Source of the DNA: Bradysia coprophila
Lineage: Eukaryota > Arthropoda > Insecta > Diptera > Sciaridae
Direction: 5' to 3'
Length of the DNA: 64,000 nucleotides
NCBI RefSeq assembly: GCF_014529535.1
Contig: NC_050736.1
Location: 372,001 to 436,000, forward strand
Each line of letters opens with the position of its first letter. Position 1 is the first letter of the stretch. A program made the translations under genes and the position numbers. Under the pieces are notes generated by a model. It saw only the letters and a list, made by a program, of their open reading frames with translations. It did no database searches and was not told the DNA's origin. This document shows positions 20,046 to 31,800 of this stretch, piece by piece.

Positions 20046-23000
20046 TCAAATATTGTTGCCGCTTTTATAGGCATTTAGAGAATAGTGTACTAGATCGTTT
20101 GCAAAAGTTACATGTTTAGTTTGTTTAAAAATTTCGTTGAGCAACGGAATTTCGTAACATGGCTTTAGTCGATCGATAGAGATAACTTTTTCTTTTCCCT
20201 TAATTGTAAGAGTGAAAAATTTAGTATCTCTTTTGATTACTTCGTATGGTCCTTCATAATTAGGTTGTAGGGGTTTTCTATAACCATCGGTACGGACGAA
20301 TACGTGAGTACAAGTATCTAAGTTCTTGAAAAGAAAAACTTTTTGTTTATGATGATTAGCGCTTGGGACAGGCTGTAAATCATTCATATGTCGTTTTAAC
20401 TTTTCAACGAAAGAACTTGGATCTTTTGAAAGATCTTCTTCTGTATGATGGAAAAAATGGTATGGTAAACGGATATTTGTACCATATACCATTTCTGAAA
20501 CAGAAGCGTTGATGTGAGGTAGAATTATTGAACGTAATCCTAACATCACAATAGGGAGCGTTTTCATCCAATCAGGTGTTGAATGACACTTGATTGCTCC
20601 TTTAACAATCCGATGCCATCTTTCAAGAATTCCGTTGGCTTGAGGATGGTGGGCTGTTGTTCTCAATCTCTTTGTTCCAAGGAGTTTATTTAATTCGGCG
20701 AACAAATCTGATTCGAATTGTTTACCTTGATCGGTTGTTATAACTTCTGGCACGCCGAAGCGAGGAATCCAATGGAAGAAAAACTGTTTAGCGCATGTTT
20801 CAGCGGTTTGGTTTTCCATAGGGATTGCTTCGGGCCATCTTGTAAAACGATCGATGCATGTTAGGACATATTTGAATCCTTCTGAATTAGGGAGTGCACC
20901 CACAATGTCTAAATGGACATGATCGAATCTTTGATTCGGCATATCAATCGGTGTGATTGGCGACGAGTTGTGTCGTGAGACTTTGGTCTTCTGACAAGGA
21001 ATACAGCTTTTACAATAATTTCGAATGTCTTTGATCATAGTTGGCCAAACGAAATCTTTTTTTATCGTAGTTGTAGAAGCTTTGATTCCTGGATGAGCAA
21101 AGTTATGGACTTTGTCAAAAACAATTTTGCGAAAATCAGGAGGAACAATCGGTCTCAAGTTTCCAGTTGATATATCACAAAATATGTCTGTACCATGATA
21201 GTCCGTTTTAATAACTTTAAGACTCGTGTCTTTTTTTACTTTGTCGATTACCGTCATATCTCTGGTTTGGGCTTCGGCTAGTAATTTATAATCAATTGAG
21301 CTATCAAGTGATATTGAATGTACTATGTTCAATGTTTCTATTCGAGACATTGCATCAGCAACAACATTTTTCTTTCCAGGTAGATGTCGAATATCAGTTG
21401 AAAACTGAGATATGTAGTTTAGTTGTCGTATTTGACGAGGGGTTGCTTTGTCAGCTTTTTGAGTGAAGGCATGAACTAATGGTTTATGATCTGTGAAGAT
21501 CGTAAATTCCATTCCTTCTAAAATTTGTCGGAAATGTTTAATTCCTTCATAGATGGCTAAGAGTTCTTTATCATAAGTTGAATACTTAAGCTGTGCAGTA
21601 TTTAATTTTTGTGAATAAAATGATAAAGGTTGCCATTTATTATTGACAAACTGAACAACTACACCTCCAAGTGCATAATCGGAAGCATCGACATGTAAAC
21701 CGATAGGTGCGTCAGTTTTAGGGTGCGCTAGCAAAGTTGCGTTTGCTAAATCTGATTTACATTTGTTGAAAGCTTCTATCATGGTCACAGTCCAGGTGAT
21801 AGGTGTTTTATCGTTCTTTATGTTGCCTTTCATGCAAGAAAACAATGGTAGTTGTGTTTCTGCGGCGTGTGGCATGAAGCGACGGAAAAAATTGATCATA
21901 CCGAGAAATCGTTTGAGCTTGGTGACTGTATCCGGTAAGGGAAAGTCTAATATTGATTTAACTCGGTTGTCGAGAGGTTTTGTTCCGTGTTCATTTATTA
22001 GAAATCCGAGGAATTTGACTTCTTTTTGTCCGAAAACACATTTTTGCAAGTTAATAACTACGCCGTAGTCGTTGAGGCGAGCAAAAAGTATTTTGAGATG
22101 TTTTTTGTGTTCTTCTTCATTTTCGGAAGCAATTAGAATATCGTCAAGGTAGACGAAACAGAAGTCTAATTCTTTGAGGACTTCGTTCATAAAACGTTGG
22201 AACGTCTGACCGGCATTGCATAGACCGAAAGTCATGAATGGAAATTCAAATAAACCAAACGGTGTTATGATTGCCGTCTTTTGTATGTCGTCTTCGTGAA
22301 CGGGTATTTGGTTATAAGCTCTGACTAAATCGACAACGCTGAAGATCTTTTTTCCATGCAAGAAATAGTTAAATTCTTGGATGTTTGGAACTGGATATCG
22401 ATCTGGTTGTGTTGCAGCATTTAAACGTCGGTAATCGCCACATGGTCTAAAACCACCTGATGGTTTTTCTTTTATCAGTAATGGTGTTGCCCAGGGGCTG
22501 TCTGAGGGGCGACATATACCGAGTGTAAGCATATCGTCGATTTCTTTTTTAGCTATTGGAAGCTTAGAGGGATGTAATCTTCGAGCTTTTGCAAAAAGTG
22601 GGGCACATTTGGTAACGATGTGATGTTTAACATTGTGCTTTTTCACTTTTGATTTAAATTTTGTCAAGTCAAGAATATCTGGAAATTCGTTGACTAATTG
22701 ATAGTAAACTGAAATGTTCGATATGGTTTTAATCGAATTTTTATTTTTTCGTGTACCAACGGTTGTTCCGATAGAAGAAATTGAAGTTTTACTGTCAATT
22801 AGTCTGTTGTTTTTAATATCGACGAGTAAGTCGAATTTTTGGAGTAGGTCAGCTCCAATGATGGGTTGTTGCACGTCTGCAATTATAAAAATCCATCTTA
22901 TATTTCTTTTTAGGCCTAAATTAATAGTGACCGATTTGCTCCCATAAGTCTTAATAGGAGTACCATTAGCTGCATGAAGTTGGAATTGACATGGAGCATG

Positions 23001-23153
23001 GCTTCTTTCTTTATAACTTGGTGGAATGACTGATATGTCGGCACCAGTGTCAATTAAGAAAGTATTTCCAGTATTCTTTTCTTGAATGTATAAGCGACTT
23101 ATGTCTTTGCCTTCGTCAAATTGCGCTTGGTTTGACTGGCTGTTTAGTTTTTT
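20046..23153 (-). CDS. pol: Pol polyprotein: protease, reverse transcriptase, RNase H, integrase
   Basis: The frame is one nucleotide back from gag and is entered through the slippery site at 23153-23147; it runs about 1030 codons without interruption to 20046. In order: aspartic protease with [12 protein letters not shown] (DTGAD encoded at 23037-23051) and IIGADLL; reverse transcriptase with [26 protein letters not shown] and the catalytic YLDD (22140-22151); RNase H with [22 protein letters not shown] and [10 protein letters not shown]; integrase with an HHCC zinc domain ([11 protein letters not shown] to CIPCQ), then the D-D-E core ([29 protein letters not shown]). The tail contains a gypsy-type GPYEVIKRD motif near residues 890-900 of the long open stretch. 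All catalytic residues I could check are intact. Confidence 0.96.
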   Translation of the reverse strand, partial: KKLNSQSNQAQFDEGKDISRLYIQEKNTGNTFLIDTGADISVIPPSYKERSHAPCQFQLHAANGTPIKTYGSKSVTINLGLKRNIRWIFIIADVQQPIIGADLLQKFDLLVDIKNNRLIDSKTSISSIGTTVGTRKNKNSIKTISNISVYYQLVNEFPDILDLTKFKSKVKKHNVKHHIVTKCAPLFAKARRLHPSKLPIAKKEIDDMLTLGICRPSDSPWATPLLIKEKPSGGFRPCGDYRRLNAATQPDRYPVPNIQEFNYFLHGKKIFSVVDLVRAYNQIPVHEDDIQKTAIITPFGLFEFPFMTFGLCNAGQTFQRFMNEVLKELDFCFVYLDDILIASENEEEHKKHLKILFARLNDYGVVINLQKCVFGQKEVKFLGFLINEHGTKPLDNRVKSILDFPLPDTVTKLKRFLGMINFFRRFMPHAAETQLPLFSCMKGNIKNDKTPITWTVTMIEAFNKCKSDLANATLLAHPKTDAPIGLHVDASDYALGGVVVQFVNNKWQPLSFYSQKLNTAQLKYSTYDKELLAIYEGIKHFRQILEGMEFTIFTDHKPLVHAFTQKADKATPRQIRQLNYISQFSTDIRHLPGKKNVVADAMSRIETLNIVHSISLDSSIDYKLLAEAQTRDMTVIDKVKKDTSLKVIKTDYHGTDIFCDISTGNLRPIVPPDFRKIVFDKVHNFAHPGIKASTTTIKKDFVWPTMIKDIRNYCKSCIPCQKTKVSRHNSSPITPIDMPNQRFDHVHLDIVGALPNSEGFKYVLTCIDRFTRWPEAIPMENQTAETCAKQFFFHWIPRFGVPEVITTDQGKQFESDLFAELNKLLGTKRLRTTAHHPQANGILERWHRIVKGAIKCHSTPDWMKTLPIVMLGLRSIILPHINASVSEMVYGTNIRLPYHFFHHTEEDLSKDPSSFVEKLKRHMNDLQPVPSANHHKQKVFLFKNLDTCTHVFVRTDGYRKPLQPNYEGPYEVIKRDTKFFTLTIKGKEKVISIDRLKPCYEIPLLNEIFKQTKHVTFANDLVHYSLNAYKSGNNI

Positions 23154-24013
23154 GGGTTGCGTTTTTTTATATTACTCTTGTCTGGATAAGAACAAGGTGG
23201 TGTACAACGCCACGACCGTTTACCGTAGTCTAAATGATTTTTACAAAATCCGCTAGGAGATTGTTTATCTCGGTTAGGAGATTTAGACTTATTACGATTT
23301 CGCGAATCAGATCTGATGCGGGAGTTAGACTTATTGATTTCTTTTTGTAAAGAATCAATTTTGTCTTCCAGTTTGCAGAACTGTTGTGCTAGATCGCAGT
23401 CATTGACTGGTTGTTGTTTGGTAAAAGTCTGTATTTTATCTAAATCCATGGTTTCGTAAATTTTGTCGGCCATGAGACTTAGTTGTTCCAATGGTTCGGA
23501 ACTATACGACAAAATGCTTTGGATGTTTTGTGGTAGTCGGTTAAACCATAATTCTTGTAATAAGTCATCGGAGACTTTGTTACAAGTATTGTCTTTCATT
23601 TTTCGTAATAATTCTGAAGGTTTGCATGCTTCATTAATTGAATTATTGTCGAAAAGATGTTTTAGTTTTTTACGGTCAGAGACTGAAAATTCTTTGATCA
23701 ACCGATTTTTAAGAGTTAAATACTTATCATTGTCTGGTGGGTTCATTACAATATCACTGACTTTGTCAAGGATATCGGTGTCTAATTTTCCAACCAGATG
23801 ATTGTATTTGGATGTGTCGGCTCTTATAGCATTTGTCGCAAATTGAGCTTCGATCTGCATAAACCATATTTCTGGTTTTGCTTTCCAGAAAGGTGGTAAT
23901 TTTAACTGGACAGATCGAATTGTGCCGTCGTTGTTATTGGCATGAACAACATTTCTTGCGCCGTCTGTTTCATTGGCGGGTTGTTCAACTATAATTTCTT
24001 CTGTATCACTCAT
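23144..24013 (-). CDS. gag: Gag-like protein of the LTR retrotransposon
   Basis: 289 residues starting [11 protein letters not shown]. The region [20 protein letters not shown] to [10 protein letters not shown] is the gag domain found in many arthropod gypsy-like elements (PPFW...P..WF..vE..F). A C-terminal block rich in Ser, Arg and Lys follows ([18 protein letters not shown]), then a C-N-H/C-x-C zinc-binding-like stretch [19 protein letters not shown]. The stop codon comes directly after an A AAA AAC heptamer. It would form the particle that packages the element's RNA. Confidence 0.9.
   Translation of the reverse strand: MSDTEEIIVEQPANETDGARNVVHANNNDGTIRSVQLKLPPFWKAKPEIWFMQIEAQFATNAIRADTSKYNHLVGKLDTDILDKVSDIVMNPPDNDKYLTLKNRLIKEFSVSDRKKLKHLFDNNSINEACKPSELLRKMKDNTCNKVSDDLLQELWFNRLPQNIQSILSYSSEPLEQLSLMADKIYETMDLDKIQTFTKQQPVNDCDLAQQFCKLEDKIDSLQKEINKSNSRIRSDSRNRNKSKSPNRDKQSPSGFCKNHLDYGKRSWRCTPPCSYPDKSNIKKRNPKN
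23147..23153 (-). promoter_or_regulatory. Slippery heptamer A AAA AAC for -1 frameshifting from gag to pol
   Basis: On the minus strand the gag frame reads CCA AAA AAC TAA, so the heptamer A AAA AAC sits in the correct X XXY YYZ register and is followed at once by the gag stop. Pol is open in the -1 frame from this point. This is a canonical -1 ribosomal frameshift signal. Confidence 0.85.
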
Positions 24014-24227
24014 CGTAGATTATGCAAAAAATTTTATTTTGCAAAATATTTTTTAGATGAGACAAAGGAAACTTTGCGTTTATTGATTTTGTTCTCACAA
24101 ATAAATTTAATTATTTGGACGGTAGAACTCAATCGAATTTATTCTTGTTATTGCTAACAATTTATTTTAAACAGTTGCTTGTTAGCAATTAATATATCGA
24201 AGCGTATAGCTTGATATTGACTTTGTA

Positions 24228-24246
24228 TTCAGAGTCGGGGTCACCA
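24228..24246 (-). other. tRNA primer-binding site of the retrotransposon
   Basis: TGGTGACCCCGACTCTGAA on the minus strand begins 4 nt inside the 5' LTR boundary. The TGG start and GC-rich body match the 3' end of a tRNA. I could not name the tRNA with confidence. Confidence 0.8.
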
Positions 24247-24250
24247 ATTA

Positions 24251-24433
24251 TATGGGGAACGAAAAGGCAAGATGCTTTCAGTTTGAATCCATATATTTGA
24301 ATGAATCTTAGTCTAACAAATACACCGTATATATAGGGGATACAATGTCTACTATGTCTGGAATCATTTGATTGGCATACTGTGATGAATTGATATGTTG
24401 TCGAGTGTTGGCGAGTGTTGACGAGTTACCACA
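24251..24433 (-). repeat. 5' LTR of the retrotransposon
   Basis: 183 bp, identical to 19301-19483 over its full length. This indicates a very young insertion. Confidence 0.97.
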
Positions 24434-25039
24434 GAATATATAAAAAGCTAAGAAGATTGTTGTTTCTCCGAAAAACAAGGTTTTGTATGCAAGTGTCCAG
24501 GAAGTGATTAAATGATTCATTTATCAAAAGGAACAGAACGATCTTACATTTATCTGAATTATTTTCTTTCTCCTATCAGCTCATCAGCTCAATGCTAATG
24601 TGCTTATTTTGATTAAAAGCTGGCAGAGCTGTAGCTACAAATATTGACCTCGGGGTACCGACTCCTTTCTACAATGATGTATTCATGCCTTTCCATTTTT
24701 TCGAACAGTTAATAACAGTTGAGAAGGTGTTTTTCCTTGGAAACTTTCTTAACTTCTAAGAGATTTCCCACTTCATATTTCAGAAAATGTATTTATTTAC
24801 GACCATCATCACTGTACACACAAATGAGTCGGTATGTACCCAGGGGTGAATATCTACTAACGACGGTCCTGAATCAATTTCAAGATCTTCTAAATTTCGA
24901 TGTTCTACTTCAACATTACACATTTCCAATGACTTCTCTTATATCCACTGGGTTGTAATAATAAAGTTTGGAAAGTAGTCCGCATGAACAGAACATGTAT
25001 TTGTACGAGGAAAAAACTACGCGAGCAAATACTGAGACT

Positions 25040-25530
25040 GGTGCTATTTGCTATTGGTACCAAGAGATGCCCATAGACACCAGTTGACTTCAGTCGACAC
25101 CAATAGAACCCCATAGACGCCAATAGAAACCAATAGACACGAATACTTACCAATAGAAGAGAATTGTACGGCAATACACGCTAATAGTCGCCAATATAGA
25201 TGGGTTCATCGGCATGTATTGACGTACTGTTTCCTTATGCTTGATTTCCTCTTACGCCGTTTACGATCCGTTTGCACTCCGTTTACTCTTTAAACAACAA
25301 AAAAGAGGCGTGGTTTAGCTAAACGGAGCCTAAACGGCGTAAGAGGAAATCAAGCATTATATTGGTAACTATTGGTGTAGAGATTGAAGTCTAGTTGCGT
25401 CTATTGGTGTGAATTGCCAGCTATTGGCGTCTATTGGTGTATATTGCCGGATGTTGGCGTCTATTGGTAACTATTTACGTCTACCACTAAACGCTAATAG
25501 TTACCAATAGACGCCAAGAGATTTGCAGCG
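25040..25530. repeat. Foldback region: degenerate CCAATAGAC repeats around a perfect 26-bp hairpin
   Basis: The left half (25050-25195) carries many copies of ccaatagacrcc-like units. The right half (25360-25525) carries them mostly in inverted form (ctattggtgt, gcgtctattgg). Between them a 26-bp arm at 25238-25263 (tgcttgatttcctcttacgc then cgttta) pairs perfectly with 25331-25356. The whole could fold into one long structure. Confidence 0.75.
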
Positions 25531-25759
25531 TAGTTTCCCCCTCGTATTTCTTTTCTATGTCTGTTCTAAGTATTATGCATAAGGAACTTTTTTTGTGGTC
25601 TTGTTATATCTGGTTATATGTGGCATAGGAAAACGCTTCTTAGAATTTCAAGTGTTACAAACGGTACATTCAACCATTAGATCGTAGATCATCTTCAGGG
25701 ATAAAACCAATTGGTTCGGTCTATAACTCAATTCACATAACTGTTTCATTAAGTAGTCG

Positions 25760-25765
25760 TTTATT
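25760..25765 (-). terminator. Poly(A) signal of Relish
   Basis: AATAAA on the minus strand lies 45 nt after the Relish stop codon, giving a very short 3'UTR if it is used. Confidence 0.55.
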
Positions 25766-25809
25766 AAAATAAAAAAGAGAAACCTGTCTGTATATAATGA
25801 TCTGTAATA

Positions 25810-28800
25810 CTAATAATCCTCTTCCAGTTGTCGGGCAATCATCTCATCAATGTACACCAAAGCAGTTGACTCATTAAGTTGCTTAAAAATGTCTACTATT
25901 TGCTTGAGACTTGTTCCTTGTACCTGTCGATAAAAATAAAAGAAATTTTTTTTTGATAGAGACACACAGCACCACACATATTACTTATGTAACAAACAGA
26001 ACGAAATTCACCTCTGAAAATTTGAATAACATCCTAGACGGATTTTTCGATGACGCCCATACATTCACAAAAGCCTCCAGGTCCATGCACCTTGCCAATC
26101 GTTTCCATCGATCTGATCTGTTAAACCAATGACACAATTGCTCTAAGCACGTATCATCGAATATGTATTCGCTGACATTGCGTGCACTTTCTTGATATTC
26201 TTGTGTGGTTACTATTACTGACGGTGCTGCGTCGGCATCGAAAGGTTCCACTTTTATATCAGTCGGATATTTGTTCGAAACGAACTGAAATTGTAGTTGT
26301 CGATTTTTTTAGATCAATGTCCATTTTATTACTTGGAACGGCAGTAATGTGGTTTGATGTGAAAATCCAACAAAAAAATATGAATCACCAACACCACTAG
26401 AAACTACTTAAACATTACATTGCATTTGTTATTTGAATTAAAAAACAAAAAATAACTGAAAATGACTTAGATGAACTGATTCACACTAATTTTTCGATTG
26501 AGATGAAACATTAGAACTATACAACTATCACAACAAAAACGACTCGATGGAATAATGTATGCATTTTACTCAATAGCTTCATCGAATAGTATTCATTCTT
26601 GTACAGAATCAGAAATTATAATTTACTATAAAAATTGTAAATTCAAATAAATGCAACAAAATGCAAGACTTTATTTTGAGAGAAAAGAAGTCCGGCGATT
26701 AAAATTTATTCATTCACATAGCCTCGGACTTTGAACTTTGATTGATCCATTTCGCAATGATATGAGTCAGTGTTGCATACAACTAGCTGCGTTGCAAATA
26801 AAAAAACAAATTCAAAGTCCGCGACTGAAAATAATTAAATAATTGAATCTTACACTCAATTGTCCGAATTTTTCATCAATGTCAGATTCAGATGAAGTTT
26901 CTTCATCTGAATCAGACGAAGTTTCTCCATCTGAATCAGACGAAGTTTGTCCATCTGAATCCGACGAAGTTTCTTCATCTGAATCATCGCTGCTGTCAGT
27001 TAACGGACATTCTAGCTGCAATCGCTAGAATGAGGGATATATGATTAGAATTGTTTGATGAAGATGTGATTCAGGCGGTGATTTACTTTACAATTTTCAT
27101 TTTATTTATTACAACTACAGCCGGCATGCAAATTACACTTTCCTGAACTTAAAAAAAATCGCATGGCACCAATCTTTCAATGCCATCTTTCAATAAATTA
27201 ACATTGAAGGTTCCGTGAAGTTAATTAACTATTTGAAAATGATGACAAAAATAGTTCTACCTAATGTCGTCTTATAGAGCAAAATGTATGTTCATGTTCT
27301 ATCAAATGAAGTGAAGGACTTTACTGTCGGAGAAAAATAAGGAGTCACAGTTGCAATCCAATTCTCTTTATTAATTCCACAGACATTACCAATGTTATGA
27401 CGTTCACGCATGTACATTGTACATTATGTTTTAACGTGGATATCGAATGAGGAATGACCAGAGAAAATTTGATTGTAATCGTCCAAAATATGACTTCTTT
27501 AATTTCTGCCACCGTACCGGGAGAGAAAAGTTAAATTCGACGTTTTGAGAGTTGTTGTGGTTTGTAAATAATTCCACACAAAAATGGTTTAACAAATGAA
27601 AATCTAGATTTTTATTTACGCGTTTCATTCTTGTAACAAATGCAAGCCTAACAAAAATTCAGAAAATGAAAATCTAGATTCGACATTTTTGTGGAATCAC
27701 AAACCGCAACAACTCTCAAAACCAAAAACATGTGGAATTTCACTTTTCTCTACTCGCAGTTCAATTTCTACAAACATTTAGATAAAATAAATTGGATATC
27801 AATGAAGTATTTCGTTTGTGAAAGATTAAAATCATCATTAGAATGAATGTTAGAAAGCCTTTTTCAACTCACCAGACGAAAAATAAAACTTTTAGCCGCA
27901 GGCCGAGTGTGACATATTTTGTGTCTAAAAAAGCATCTATCACAACGTACACAACGTTTTTCTCAATAAAGGCAACACAAGTTTTACTTTTCGTCACAAA
28001 GTTGAAAAAATAACTGTACCACCTCTTCAGTGCTACATAATGAAAACAAAAACCAAATGATATTGAGGGATTCTTTTGAAAAACAGCCTACCAAAATCGG
28101 ACGTATTTTCTATTGGAATTTTTTATATGTGCCTAGAACAGACTTCGACCCTAGAAGCCAAAACCATTTTCAAAAAAATTCTTCGAAGCTTGTGTGGCTA
28201 GTGGGAGGTGATCAATAATCGAAAATTAGCATTTTTCTTACAAAAATTTCTCCAGTTACACGAGCCGTACAGGGTCGTGTGGGGTGTCATTAGAAAGGTA
28301 ATCACAAGTACTATTGAGCCGAATAGGGACTTATGGGTTTAAAATTCACTGACACTGAAATATGTGCAGTTGGTGTTTTCAACCGAAGACTTACACTGTT
28401 CTTACAGAAATTATTCAAGGTACACTTAACGTACATGGTCGTGTGGGGTATCATTTGAAAGGTAATTTTATTTGCTCGAAATAAATTTGCAAATAGGGTA
28501 TTATGTGGTTTGGATGTATTTACGATGAAATAGAAGTTGAAATGTTTAAGTGTCTATATTTCACCGTAGATGCATCCAAACCACATAAAACCCTATGCGG
28601 CCCTTAAGCACATAAAATTACCTTTCAAATGATACCTTACACGACCTTGTGCGTTTTGTGTATCTCGAGAAATTTCAGTAAGAACAGTGTAAGTCTTCGG
28701 TTGAAAACTTGAACTACACATATTTCAGTGTGGATGAATTTAAAACCAATAATTCCCCATTCGGCTCAATAGTACGTGTGATTACCTTTCTAATGACACC

Positions 28801-31800
28801 CCACACGACCCTGTACGGCTCGTGTAACTGGGGAAATGTTTGTAAGAAAAGTGCGAATTTTCGGTTTTAGATCACCTTCCACTAGCCACACAAGCTTCGA
28901 AGAATTTTTTTGAAAGTGGTTTTGGCTTCTAGGGTCGAAGTCCATTCTAGGCACATATAAAAAAAATCCAATAAAACATGCGTCCGATTTCGGTAGGCTG
29001 TTTTTAAAAAGAATCCCTCATTATGAGTAACGTAAAGCACCGCCTGAAAGTGTAATTTTTTTTTAAGAATAGATTAATGCTGTCAGTCTTGCACCCATTA
29101 CACATTCTGTTAGTTGGATGTGAGGGAAGTGGAATTTTTTAGGAATGGATTGGATCACTTTTATTATAATTTATCCTAAGACTAGGAAATCTATCAAGTC
29201 CAACTCAAAACATTTCCTGATATTCAGAATTTTCGCATTAGGCCGTAGACTGCGTGACTATACACATCTCATGCCCAAAACTATTTATCACTTGGTTGAG
29301 CCCAATAATCCTACAATGTTTCTTAATGGAAATGGAAAACATGTGACGACCTGAAGCAAAGCAGAGAATGATAACGTATGCGCAATATTCCAGTTAAGAC
29401 ACAAAATTTACAAACGTCACTTTTATGCACTAGTGCGTAAATGTGGGTAAATGTATATATACAATACATGAAAATTCATTTACGCACGACTTCGATCACT
29501 CTGAAAACTTCGAATATTTTGACATTTTGAGTCAATTTTGGGTTTGAATTTTATGGTACTAGTCATACAGACCATCTAACTTCAATAAAAACGTTTTAAT
29601 TTCTCAGCCAAAGACTTATCACAAATGTGAAACAGGTTTCAGCTGAAATGCAGCCAGCACTAATAAATCAAATCCGACTAGTTTCTATATGAATCGAAAA
29701 TGATTTTATTTCTTAGCTGAGATTATAAAGAAGCAAAATTTTGTGTCTATATCATCTAGACATTGATTGTTTTTAAAGAGTCAATTCAGACTCTGAGGTC
29801 AGAGCATATCTACAATTTCAAATGCATGCACAATTAACAAATTCAACAACAATTGTTATTTCAATCCAGAAACGATGCTTAAAATAAATGAAATCAACGA
29901 AATGTTCAAATTAAAATGATAATTCAAAAATAATTCCATAATCAAAATGCTCGAGCACTTAGCCTCACTAAATTAGTTATTTGTTAAAGTAAAAAAAAAA
30001 ACGTCAAAAATTCTAATAAAAAAAACTCATTCAATGAGTATAATTGTGATGGTTACTGTAGTAACTTGCTGTGATTGAATGTATGTATGAATGGTATAAT
30101 GACAATGAGAGATGCATGACTATTCTATGTCAATAAAATATTCTAAATTACGAATATCACACTCAAAAATACACGTGCGGTCGCAAAGCTCATCACCAAT
30201 GTTATCATGATCATGATGGTCACTAACCTGGTCGTATCTACGCTTCAGCACATGAAGAATCTTGCGATTCTGTGGCTCTGCCGCCATAGCCAATTCAATC
30301 GGCATTTGATCCGCATTATTCTTCCGGGTCACATCAATAGTCGTTTGGCTGAGCAGCAACGAGACCAATTCGTCGGAATTCTCGCTAACTGCAATGTGCA
30401 GGACATTATTGCCATCTTTCTTGTAAGCTCCATCGACCGAAACGCCAGCCTTGAGCAATGAGTGAACGATTTCCACTCGATTCAATCGACAGGCCAACAG
30501 TAGTGGTGTTAGGCTGTCGAAATTTTCGATTTCAAGATTCAGTTTGCGATGGCTCGGATAGTTTCCGTTTATAAACAGGTCGGCACATTTGAACAGCTTA
30601 TCATCGCGAATGATAACATGCAGAGCAGTGTCGCCCTTGTAGTCCGTTACATTTGGATCAGCGCCTAGATTCAAAGTTTGAAAATTTTGTTTTGAAGTTA
30701 ACATTAAGGGCATCTGAAGTCACCTAAGCGAATTAATGTTGGGACAATGCTGATAATAGCGTCGGGTTGACAATTTTCGCAAACAATGTGAAAGCACGAC
30801 TTCTTCCGATCATTTTGGTAATCCAACAGGTCTGGCATACGGAGTCTCTCCACGTAAGTCAAAAATAGCTTGAAAAGTGCTGGATTGTATGTGATCAAGT
30901 AGTCTATAATGCTGAGAGAACAAATGTACATTAAATGGGAAGGAACACAATGGACGCTTAAAATGGTTCTTACAATCGACCGTTCTCGTATTCACAGGCG
31001 AATAAGCTTCTGATCTTGTCAGCGGCTACGTCAGCGGAATTTCTAATTATGATTTTGTGCATCAACGGAATGAGCAATTCTTTGCATAGTTCATTCGAAG
31101 ACTCTTCGGCATTCGGCACAGCGACACCATCCGTTCTAAGCAGCCCATTCGATGGACCTAGCTTCTTCAGCTCTTTACTTATTTCCTTTGAATCCAATAA
31201 TTCGTTAGGATCAATCAGTGAGTCCAGATCTGTATTGAACGAAATTTATTCCATTTCTGTTGTTAACAGTATCGCCAAACACTTACCCTCGTTCATTTCG
31301 TTCGATAAAAATTTCAAAAAATTATCGAAACTCTCTTGGTGTGAATCCGTTTTCTGATTGATAACATCGGCAATGATTCCTGATTTGTTGAATTCCTTGG
31401 ATATCGTTTGCATTTCGTGCAGTGTGGTTGGTAATTCGGCTGAACTGTATGGGGTATTCAGCCGTGCCCGCTTCCTTGAACTCACCGAACGGCTGGGCTT
31501 ATAGCGGAAGGGCTTGGGATCGGAAAAGCACTGGTCGGATGGACGAACTAGCTGAATGAAACAATTCACATTCTCCTCAATGTCTTTGTCCTTGTATGGT
31601 GGTGTACGAAGTGCTGCAAATCAAACGCTGTCAGAATGAAAGTTTACAGTTAGTTGTAGCTGACAGTATTACCGATTGCATATTGATGGTGAACGTCCAC
31701 TTCGGAAAATCGACCCCAATCTTCCCATATCGGTTCATCATTCTCGTCCACTTCGAAGAAGCGAACTTTGATATTTTCTGGATTTCAAAGAAATTAGCGA

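Larger units (their letters stand above)
19301..24433 (-). mobile_element. Complete Ty3/gypsy-type LTR retrotransposon, recent insertion
   Basis: The element reads on the minus strand: 5' LTR at 24433-24251, primer-binding site, gag, pol (protease, reverse transcriptase, RNase H, integrase), a third ORF, polypurine tract, 3' LTR at 19483-19301. The LTRs are 183 bp each and identical in all positions compared. It is flanked by the 4-bp target duplication GAAT (19297-19300 and 24434-24437). LTRs begin TGTGGTAAC and end CCCCATA. The domain order protease-RT-RNase H-integrase places it in Ty3/gypsy (Metaviridae). No envelope-like ORF with signal peptide or membrane span was found. All reading frames are open, so it looks potentially autonomous. 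Confidence 0.97.
24438..25809. other. Intergenic region between the retrotransposon and the 3' end of Relish
   Basis: No gene was recognised. It contains the foldback array of CCAATAG-type repeats (25040-25530) and, near the end, the likely Relish 3'UTR. Confidence 0.55.
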
